From an uncultured Actinomycetes bacterium (GTDB lineage Bacteria > Actinomycetota > Acidimicrobiia > Acidimicrobiales > RAAP-2), in NCBI GenBank assembly GCA_903828785.1, contig CAIKNP010000001.1:186001-250000 (forward strand): a stretch of DNA of 64,000 nt. The letters are read 5' to 3'. The notes below the pieces were generated by a model. The model searched no databases. It saw only the letters and a program-made list of their open reading frames with translations, and was not told the origin of the DNA. The translations under genes were made by a program, and so were the position numbers. Shown here one piece after another: positions 55,135-61,214 of the stretch (the first letter of the stretch is position 1; each line of letters starts with the position of its first letter).

Positions 55135-55941
55135 TTACCTGACCAGCGACCGACTGCGTTCGGCGGCCGCGGCAACCGCCTCTAAGAACGCCGCGCGAAC
55201 AGCCCGGCCCTCGAGCATCCGCAAACCCGCCGCGGTAACTCCACCCGGGGACGTCACCTGGTACCGAAGTTCTTCAGGACTTTCCCCGGACGCGGCGAGC
55301 AGGGCAGCCGATCCCTCGAAAGTGGCCACCACCATTTGGCGGGAAATCTCTCGAGAAAGTCCCTGGTGGACGCCGGCCTCGATCAATGCCTCAACCACGA
55401 GATAGAGGTAGGCCGGCATGGGACCCGAGAGCCCCGACACGGCGTCAATCTGGCGCTCGGTCACCCGCACAACGAGCCCCACGGCCCCGAGAACTGATTC
55501 GGCCCAATCGAGATCTGCGCTAGTGCAGTGGGCGCCGCCAGTAATGGCCGAGACCCCCTTGCCCACCACGACCGGCGTATTGGGCATAGAGCGGATAACG
55601 GCCACGGGGGTGGCAAAACAAGCTTGCAAGCGCTCAGTCGTGAGTCCCGCCACCACCGAGAGCAGACGAGTCACGCCCATTACCCCGCAGAGGCGAGCAA
55701 TCCCTTCGGCGTAATCAGGTTTGACACAGAGCACCACACCGGTGCCGGGGCTGAGGTACTCAGCTTCCAGCGAAGTCTCGACGCGAACCCCGGGAAAGCG
55801 ATCACGAAGAAGCTGCGCTTTGGCGTCCCCCCGTTGAATAATGAGTAATTCTTCGGGAGCGCACCAGTGCGCGTTCAAGAGACCCGCCACCAAGGCGGCC
55901 CCCATACGGCCACCGCCAAAAACAAGTAGTCGATAGGTCAT
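55135..55941 (-). CDS. proC: Pyrroline-5-carboxylate reductase
   Basis: A 268-residue NAD(P)H enzyme making proline in the last biosynthetic step. FGGGRMGAALVAGLL binds cofactor, VVAGLT and SMPNTP are core motifs, and the C-terminal YQVTSPGGVTAAGLRMLE is diagnostic. The gene lies 46 bases after the glycosyltransferase gene and three bases before rex. Confidence 0.95.
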   Translation of the reverse strand: MTYRLLVFGGGRMGAALVAGLLNAHWCAPEELLIIQRGDAKAQLLRDRFPGVRVETSLEAEYLSPGTGVVLCVKPDYAEGIARLCGVMGVTRLLSVVAGLTTERLQACFATPVAVIRSMPNTPVVVGKGVSAITGGAHCTSADLDWAESVLGAVGLVVRVTERQIDAVSGLSGPMPAYLYLVVEALIEAGVHQGLSREISRQMVVATFEGSAALLAASGESPEELRYQVTSPGGVTAAGLRMLEGRAVRAAFLEAVAAAAERSRSLVR

Positions 55942-55987
55942 ACGTCAACGATAGTTGACCTGCGAGAACGAAGTCCGGTCGCCACTT

Positions 55988-57205
55988 TCAGCACGCAACG
56001 AGCTCGCTGTTACGCCGTTGTTCAATGAGGGCCACCAGGGAAGAGGCTGCCGATGACCACGAGTACTGCTGCGCGAGTTCCACCGCGCGCAGCGCGAAAA
56101 ATCCCTCTTGATCAGCCACGATAACTTCCTCAACGGCATCGGCCCACGCCACCGGGCTACGGTCCTCGAGCAAGAGTCCGTTCACCCCCGGCTGGACCAG
56201 GGTGGTGAGCCCCCCGACCGCGCTCGCGATTACCGGAGTACCACAGGAGCTCGACTCCAGGGCCACCAGTCCAAAGCTTTCCGAGCGCGAGGGCACGAGG
56301 GTCACCGAAGCGGCGCGCATCCACGAAGACAACATCACGTGCGACTGGGGGGCCACGAAGCGAACGTGATCAATTACCCCCGCCTCGGTCACTCGACGTC
56401 GAAGTTGGCTTAATTCACCTAGCCCGCTCGGACCAGAAGGGCCGCCGATCAGGGCCAAGGTGGCGTCGTGGCCGCGCTGGCGCATTTCGATCAGTGTTTC
56501 TACGGCCAGCTCAACACCCTTGAGGGCCTGAATGCGACCAACGTAGAGCAGCAGGGCCCCCTCGGACTTCAATCCCAAGGCGCTACGAGCGGCCTGGCGA
56601 TTACCGGGGGCGAAGTAGGCCCTTTCCACCCCCAAGGGCACCACGGCAATGCGGGTGGGGTCGGCGTTGTAATAGTGCACGAACTGATCGCGTTCCACGT
56701 CGCAACTCGCCAGCACGACGTCGGCGCATTCAAAAATGGCCTTCTCCTCAACGGCGCGCATGGCGGACTCCGCTTCGAAGTGGTCGGCCTTCACAAGCTC
56801 AAGCGTGTGAAAAGTGACCACGAGGGGGATGGAGCGCTCGTGCTTTAAGGCGTGACCCACCATCGCGGCCAGCCAGTAATTCGCGTGGATGGCGTCGGGC
56901 CCGCCGATGCGGTCGAAGATGGTCGAAACACCCTGACGAAACACGTCAAGGTAATCAAGTAGTTCGTAGCGCTCGAGCGGCCGCAAAGGTCCGGCCGTCA
57001 CGTAATGCACGACGTAGCCCGGTTCGACCTTGACCTGGTCAGGCACCCAAGGATTCTCACGCCGGGTGAAGGTGTGCACCTCGTGACCTTGGCGCGCCGC
57101 GGCGGTGGCAATCTCTCGCGTGTACACGTTGGCTCCACCGGCCGAGGACGTACCCGCCTGCGCCTGGGGATCGGTGTGGAAGAGAATCTCGGCAATCCGG
57201 GTCAC
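55988..57205 (-). CDS. GT4-family glycosyltransferase, MshA-like
   Basis: A 405-residue GT-B enzyme. The N-terminal SSAGGANVYTREIA glycine motif and HTDPQAQAG resemble MshA, which adds GlcNAc to inositol phosphate for mycothiol. The C-terminal donor-site motif is SRSESFGLVALESSSCGTPVIAS with the catalytic glutamates, and YVGRIQALKGVEL precedes it. No mshB, mshC or mshD gene is in the window, so a sucrose- or lipid-directed role is possible. GTG 57205 follows a TAGGCT -10 by six bases. Confidence 0.8.
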   Translation of the reverse strand: MTRIAEILFHTDPQAQAGTSSAGGANVYTREIATAAARQGHEVHTFTRRENPWVPDQVKVEPGYVVHYVTAGPLRPLERYELLDYLDVFRQGVSTIFDRIGGPDAIHANYWLAAMVGHALKHERSIPLVVTFHTLELVKADHFEAESAMRAVEEKAIFECADVVLASCDVERDQFVHYYNADPTRIAVVPLGVERAYFAPGNRQAARSALGLKSEGALLLYVGRIQALKGVELAVETLIEMRQRGHDATLALIGGPSGPSGLGELSQLRRRVTEAGVIDHVRFVAPQSHVMLSSWMRAASVTLVPSRSESFGLVALESSSCGTPVIASAVGGLTTLVQPGVNGLLLEDRSPVAWADAVEEVIVADQEGFFALRAVELAQQYSWSSAASSLVALIEQRRNSELVAC

Positions 57206-57211
57206 CGCCCC

Positions 57212-57217
57212 AGCCTA
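57212..57217 (-). promoter_or_regulatory. -10 element of the glycosyltransferase-proC-rex-hem cluster (leaderless type)
   Basis: Minus-strand TAGGCT is followed by GGGGCG and then GTG 57205. The six-base gap could also act as a poor ribosome site, but the spacing matches the leaderless pattern. It may drive the whole minus-strand cluster down to 48.2 kb. Confidence 0.45.
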
Positions 57218-57254
57218 ACGGTGAATCCCGACTAATTGAGTCGGAATTTACTGC

Positions 57255-57554
57255 TCAAGGATCCAGCCACACGAGGTAGCGGACGTTTCGTTCGGGAACC
57301 GGCCCAAAGTCCCTGGAATCGGTGGAAAATGCTGGGTTGTCGCCGCGAAGTTCAAGGGAGCGGCCGTGACGAGCAACGCAACGCTTCACCAAGAGGTCCG
57401 GTCCTCGGCCCTCGACGTGTACGACGACGACGTCGCCCACTCGCACCCGGCGCCAGCGGCGTAGCGCCAGCACTTCCTGCCCCGGCAATAGCGTTGGCAA
57501 CATCGAGGGCCCCTCGATGATTACCCGACGAATCCAAAAGCTCACGAGACGCAC
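57255..57554 (-). CDS. sodX: Nickel superoxide dismutase maturation peptidase (S24/S26 family)
   Basis: A 99-residue serine-lysine peptidase of the signal-peptidase/LexA type. The nucleophile is Ser17 in EGPSMLPTL and the general base is Lys57 in LLVKRCVA; GDNPAFSTDSR is the third conserved box. It removes the N-terminal extension of pre-SodN so that histidine becomes residue 1. It is encoded divergently from sodN, with 79 bases between. GTG 57554 follows TACCAT by seven bases. Confidence 0.92.
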   Translation of the reverse strand: MRLVSFWIRRVIIEGPSMLPTLLPGQEVLALRRWRRVRVGDVVVVHVEGRGPDLLVKRCVARHGRSLELRGDNPAFSTDSRDFGPVPERNVRYLVWLDP

Positions 57555-57561
57555 GAGCGCA

Positions 57562-57567
57562 ATGGTA
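57562..57567 (-). promoter_or_regulatory. -10 element of sodX (leaderless type)
   Basis: Minus-strand TACCAT precedes GTG 57554 by seven bases. On the plus strand the same gap (57555-57633) holds TATCCT at 57580-57585 as a possible sodN -10, about 50 bases before the sodN ATG. No Nur-type TTGCA-N5-TGCAA box was seen. Confidence 0.4.
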
Positions 57568-57633
57568 CGCCACGGTGACTATCCTGACCTAGTAGTAATC
57601 GGTCATAAAGACCTCGAATCGAAAGGTGAAGCC

Positions 57634-58047
57634 ATGACGCTTCGTTCACTTATTACCGCTCTGGTGTCGACGACACCTGCTCTTAGGGCCTCGGCCCACT
57701 GCGACCTGCCTTGCGGCGTTTACGACCCAGCCCAGGCCCGCATCGACGCGCAGTCGGTGAAGGCCTGCATGGAGAAGTACGCAGCGTCGAGTGACCCCGA
57801 CTTCAAGACCCGTGCACTGATCATCAAAGAAGAGCGTTGCGAGGCCGTGAAGCACCACCTCTGGGTCCTGTGGACGGACTACTTCAAGCCCGAGCACCTG
57901 ACCGCCTACCCCAACTTGCACGACCTTTTCTGGCAGGCCACGAAGTCGGCCGGCGAAGCGAAGAAGACCAACGACGTCGCGGTCGCCGAGCGCTTGCTCG
58001 CCGAAATTGACCACATTGCTGAGATCTTCTGGGCGACCAAGAAGTAG
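57634..58047 (+). CDS. sodN: Nickel superoxide dismutase precursor
   Basis: A 137-residue precursor. The nickel hook HCDLPCGVYDP begins at residue 22; after removal of the first 21 residues the amino group and His1, plus Cys2 and Cys6 of the mature enzyme, bind nickel. The remaining four-helix bundle (KEERCEAVKHHLWVLWTDYFKPEHL and YPNLHDLFWQATKSAGE) matches the family. It detoxifies superoxide in the cytoplasm. ATG 57634 has AAAGGTG eight bases upstream and, unlike many neighbours, a real leader. It is paired with divergent sodX and followed by a strong terminator. Confidence 0.96.
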   Translation: MTLRSLITALVSTTPALRASAHCDLPCGVYDPAQARIDAQSVKACMEKYAASSDPDFKTRALIIKEERCEAVKHHLWVLWTDYFKPEHLTAYPNLHDLFWQATKSAGEAKKTNDVAVAERLLAEIDHIAEIFWATKK

Positions 58048-58054
58048 TCACGTA

Positions 58055-58080
58055 GCGAGCCTCTCGAGGGAGGGGCTCGC
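58055..58080. terminator. Strong hairpin terminator after sodN
   Basis: GCGAGCCTCTC and GAGGGGCTCGC form an 11-bp stem (one T-G wobble) with a GAGG tetraloop, starting eight bases after the sodN stop. No long T run follows. Its place between convergent genes suits termination from both sides. Confidence 0.75.
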
Positions 58081-58088
58081 TTGGTGAA

Positions 58089-58700
58089 TCAGGAGTGGGG
58101 CGAATGCCACTCGCGATGGTGGCGGTGACCACGCTGACCGGTGCGATGGTTCGCCATGACGTTCACGTGCGGTACCACCAGGCTGGTTGAGAGCCCGTGG
58201 AAGTGGTGGCGCAAGTGGCGATGTGACGCGAGGAAACTCAGCCCAAGGGTCAAAATACTCATGGCGGCCAGGCTCACGGGAATGGACGTGTAGTCACTCA
58301 ACTGGCCGACGGCAATCTGCGCGATCGGCCCGACAACCAATGGGATAACTGCCAGGAGCGTATACATCGACTCGCGGTGCGCCACGGGGGTAGCGCGCTG
58401 CAGGATCGAGGTGATGAGCGAGGCGTTCATGAGCAGCGCAAAGCCGATCGGCAGGGTCGCGGCCACCGCTAACAGGCTCGTGGCCGCCGAGTGGCCGCCG
58501 GAGCGGTGTTCCGCGACGGCCATCACCGCCAGCCCCAGTCCCGCAATGATGAAACACCAGCCTTGCACCTTGGACCAGGACACTCGACCATGGAGGCGTC
58601 GCACGGCGAACACGACAAAGATTCCTCCGAGCAACGACCCGCTCTCGAGGAGGGCCAACACTTCGGCGCTGGTCGACAAGGTGCTGGCAATTGCCGCCAA
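58089..58700 (-). CDS. Half-size MFS-like membrane protein with histidine-rich tail, possibly truncated
   Basis: About 203 residues with six hydrophobic helices whose pattern (GSLLGGIFVVFAVRRLHGR, LPIGFALLMNASLITSILQR, PLVVGPIAQIAVGQLSD) matches the second half of a major facilitator, helices 7-12. No first half exists: the frame hits a TAA inside the upstream zinc-finger gene. It is either a truncated gene or a real half transporter. The C-terminal 45 residues contain about 12 histidines (RHLRHHFH, GHRHHREWHSPH), a likely metal-binding tail. It converges on sodN. The annotated start is TTG 58700; no good ribosome site is seen. Confidence 0.5.
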   Translation of the reverse strand: MAAIASTLSTSAEVLALLESGSLLGGIFVVFAVRRLHGRVSWSKVQGWCFIIAGLGLAVMAVAEHRSGGHSAATSLLAVAATLPIGFALLMNASLITSILQRATPVAHRESMYTLLAVIPLVVGPIAQIAVGQLSDYTSIPVSLAAMSILTLGLSFLASHRHLRHHFHGLSTSLVVPHVNVMANHRTGQRGHRHHREWHSPHS

Positions 58701-58711
58701 GCCTTGGAAAC

Positions 58712-58900
58712 CTAGGCGAGTTCGGGATGAGCAGGACAGTTAGCCAACAAGGGGTTGGCGATCAAGTCGTCGTCAGCAATCGGTGATTGGCAGACCTGAC
58801 AAGAGCGGTAGTTCCCCGCCCGAAGACGCTCCAGGGCTCGTTCCACATCGCGCAGGGTGGTGTCAATCGCGGTCACGGTTTCGTTCGTGATTTCACTCAT
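58712..58900 (-). CDS. TraR/DksA-like small zinc-finger protein
   Basis: A 62-residue protein: a helical N-terminal half (TAIDTTLRDVERALERLRAGNYRSC) and a zinc site made of C-x-x-C (CQVC, residues 36-39) and C-P-A-H (56-59). The pattern fits the C-terminal zinc domain of TraR/DksA proteins, which bind the RNA polymerase secondary channel, but it lacks the long coiled coil. The last zinc ligand being histidine is a variation. ATG 58900 follows TACGCT by seven bases. The half-MFS gene starts 11 bases after its stop. Confidence 0.75.
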   Translation of the reverse strand: MSEITNETVTAIDTTLRDVERALERLRAGNYRSCQVCQSPIADDDLIANPLLANCPAHPELA

Positions 58901-58907
58901 GGCGTCC

Positions 58908-58913
58908 AGCGTA
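58908..58913 (-). promoter_or_regulatory. -10 element of the TraR/DksA-like gene (leaderless type)
   Basis: Minus-strand TACGCT precedes ATG 58900 by seven bases (GGACGCC). No ribosome site is visible. Confidence 0.45.
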
Positions 58914-59166
58914 GTCCGAGGGTCTCCCTCGCGCTGGTGAGGAAGGGGCGCGATTCAATGGCGCGTCGAAGGACGTCGAGGTGAAGACGCGAGAGAAGCC
59001 CACGAAGGACTTGCCCATCCCCAGTAGGGTCGCAATCACGGGCGCGCCCCGGCCCTGAGTGCTGAGGGAGAAATCCTCGAGCGGGACGGGGAAGGAGGGG
59101 CAAAACGTTTGCACTAACCTGTGGTGTCCGGAGTCGTACTTTTGTCTTTGCAAATTTCCGTCCGTC
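58914..59166. other. Intergenic region before tRNA-Lys
   Basis: This 253-bp stretch has only short frames without recognised motifs. A TAACCT (about 59117) and a TACTTT (about 59135) upstream of the tRNA could be -10 boxes, but spacing to a -35 is poor. Confidence 0.3.
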
Positions 59167-59242
59167 GGGCCGCTAGCTCATCGGGAAGAGCAGGGGACTT
59201 TTAATCCCAAGGTGCCGGGATCGAGACCCGGGCGGCCCACCA
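59167..59242 (+). tRNA. tRNA-Lys (anticodon UUU)
   Basis: The 76-base gene folds as a cloverleaf: acceptor GGGCCGC pairs perfectly with GCGGCCC, D stem GCTC/GAGC, anticodon loop CTTTTAA giving UUU, variable region AGGTG, T stem CCGGG/CCCGG, discriminator A and encoded CCA. Two oddities: the top pair of the anticodon stem is G-A, and the T loop reads ATCGAGA with A instead of the usual T at position 54. Confidence 0.93.
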
Positions 59243-59350
59243 GCAAGAGTTGCGTTTCGTGGTTGAAGCCTGCCGGCTTTCCGGGTCTTTGCCTTCGGCC
59301 GGAAGAAGGTCGGCACGCCGCGCGGAAGGGCCGCCTCTCTGGCCGTGGGT

Positions 59351-59367
59351 CTCAAGCAGCCCTTGAG
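59351..59367. terminator. Hairpin between tRNA-Lys and the acyl-CoA dehydrogenase gene
   Basis: CTCAAG-cagcc-CTTGAG forms a 6-bp stem that GG/CC can extend with a bulge. It lies downstream of both the plus-strand tRNA and the minus-strand acyl-CoA dehydrogenase. No T run follows, so termination is only likely. The rest of 59243-59411 contains nothing else I recognise. Confidence 0.35.
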
Positions 59368-59411
59368 CCCCACGTGATTACCGGTGAGCGGTGCTGGATC
59401 AGTGCTGGCCC

Positions 59412-61214
59412 TTAGGAAATTTTTGCGTCACGGGCCACTCCGAAGGTCACCGCCTCGGCAAATCCCTTGGCCGACGACAGCACGTGCGCAACGAAAAAGT
59501 TGCATTCGCCGACGGCACGCTGGCGAGCCGCCTCGTCACCACTCCACGTCGACAGGGCTCGGCGAGTCATGAGATAAGCCCCAGCCGTTACCGCAAGAAG
59601 CTGGAGATAGGGAGTGGCGCCCGCCACGGCATCTATTCGCGATTGCTCCAGTTGCTCGAGCATCCATTCACTCGCGGCACCGACTTGGTCAATGGCTTCG
59701 CGTAGGCCACGAAAGCTTGGTGCCAATGCGTGGGAGGGCTCGTAGCCTTCGGGGATGACGGCGCGCATCTGATCAGTAAGTTCCCGTAGCCAGCGTCCCT
59801 GGTCACGGGGGATCTTGCGCAGGATGAGATCGAGGGCCTGGATACCGTTGGTTCCCTCATAAATCGGACCGATGCGCGCGTCACGTAGGTACTGCGCCAT
59901 GCCGAACTCTTCGACGTACCCAACCCCACCGAGCACCTGGACGCCCTCGGACGCGGCGCCAAAGCCAATGTCGGTGGCCCAGGCTTTGGCCACTGGTGTG
60001 AGGAGGTCAGCGAAATTTCTCCCGCGCTCGCGATCGGCGTCACTGCTGGCGTACCGAGCCTGATCTTCGTAGGATTTCACGGTCAGTGACAACATGCGCG
60101 AGGCCTTCGTCGTGGTGGATATTCGTAGCAACATCCTCTGAACGTCGGGATGCTCGATGATGGCCGAAGGCACGGGGGCCGACGCCGTCTCGGCGCGCCC
60201 CTGCCGGCGATCTCGGGCGTAGGCGGTGGCGGCTTGCAGGACGCGTTCGCCGACGCCGGGTCCCTCTGAGCCAATTGAGAGGCGCGCCGCATTCATCATC
60301 GTGAACATGACCTGCATACCACCGTGCAGGGGGCCGACGAGCTGTCCCCGAGCGCCGTCAAATGCCATGACGCAGGTGGGGCTGGCGTGAATACCCAGTT
60401 TCTCCTCCACTCGTAAGCAGCGAAGAGCGTTGCGAAGAGGTGAGGACTCCCCGGACGACTCAATGAACTTCGGCACGGCGAAGAGTGAGAGACCCTTCGT
60501 ACCCGCTGGCGCATCGGGCGTGCGAGCCAGCACTAAGTGAATGATGTTTTCACTGAGATCGTGCTCGCCCCAGGTAATAAAGATTTTGGTTCCGCTCACG
60601 AACCACTGCTCACCGTCGAAGTGCGCCGCCGTGCGTATGGCCCCCAGGTCAGAACCGGCGTCGGGCTCGGTGAGGTTCATCGTGCCCGTCCACTCACCGG
60701 TCAAGAGCCGGGGAAGAAAGGCCGCCTTTTGTTCGTCACTCCCCCACTGGAGCAACGCCTCAATTGCTCCTTGAGTCAGCACGGGATTGAGCGAAAGGGC
60801 GAGATTCGCTGAAGCAAAGATCTCCTGCATAGCCAGTCCCACCGAACCGGGGAACCCGCCACCCCCGAACGCCGGTGAAAAGGGCAAGGCGCCCCAGCCA
60901 CCCTCGACGTAGCGGGCGTAGGCCTGTCGCAGAGAGGCGGGCAGCGTCACGCTCGCATCCTCAGCGTGGTACGTGGCCCCCTCGATATCGCCCGTTCGAT
61001 TGGTGGGTGCGATGACCTGCGAGGCTAAACGACCGAATTCCTCGAGCACCATACGCACCGCAGCAGTGTCGATGTCACGGTAGCAATCGAGTTTCAGGAG
61101 CTCCGTGAGGCCAGCGACCTCGAGGGCCACCATGTATTCATCCACCGGCGCTCGGTAGGGCGAATCACCGCTGGGCAGTGCTGAAGTCGACACGCCCGGA
61201 ACGTTCGCGTCCAT
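59412..61214 (-). CDS. Acyl-CoA dehydrogenase, long DmdC-like type
   Basis: A 600-residue flavoprotein. MNLTEPDAGSDLGAIRTAA and the GTKIFITWGEHD region bind FAD and substrate, and VFTMMNAARLSIGSEGPGVGERVLQ with QVLGGVGYVEEFGMAQYLRDARIGPIYEGTNGIQALDL is the C-terminal helical part. Length and the extra C-terminal domain match 3-methylmercaptopropionyl-CoA dehydrogenase DmdC and its relatives, whose substrates vary; dmdA, dmdB and dmdD are not here. ATG 61214 shares a base with the icmF TGA (TGATG), so it is coupled to icmF; GTG 61217 is an alternative start. Confidence 0.9.
   Translation of the reverse strand: MDANVPGVSTSALPSGDSPYRAPVDEYMVALEVAGLTELLKLDCYRDIDTAAVRMVLEEFGRLASQVIAPTNRTGDIEGATYHAEDASVTLPASLRQAYARYVEGGWGALPFSPAFGGGGFPGSVGLAMQEIFASANLALSLNPVLTQGAIEALLQWGSDEQKAAFLPRLLTGEWTGTMNLTEPDAGSDLGAIRTAAHFDGEQWFVSGTKIFITWGEHDLSENIIHLVLARTPDAPAGTKGLSLFAVPKFIESSGESSPLRNALRCLRVEEKLGIHASPTCVMAFDGARGQLVGPLHGGMQVMFTMMNAARLSIGSEGPGVGERVLQAATAYARDRRQGRAETASAPVPSAIIEHPDVQRMLLRISTTTKASRMLSLTVKSYEDQARYASSDADRERGRNFADLLTPVAKAWATDIGFGAASEGVQVLGGVGYVEEFGMAQYLRDARIGPIYEGTNGIQALDLILRKIPRDQGRWLRELTDQMRAVIPEGYEPSHALAPSFRGLREAIDQVGAASEWMLEQLEQSRIDAVAGATPYLQLLAVTAGAYLMTRRALSTWSGDEAARQRAVGECNFFVAHVLSSAKGFAEAVTFGVARDAKIS

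Noticed and set aside
58089-58900. Programmed frameshift fusing the TraR/DksA-like protein to the half-MFS protein
   Set aside because: The two frames meet near the zinc-finger stop, but there is no slippery heptamer and the MFS frame has a TAA just upstream, so a fusion would lack sense.
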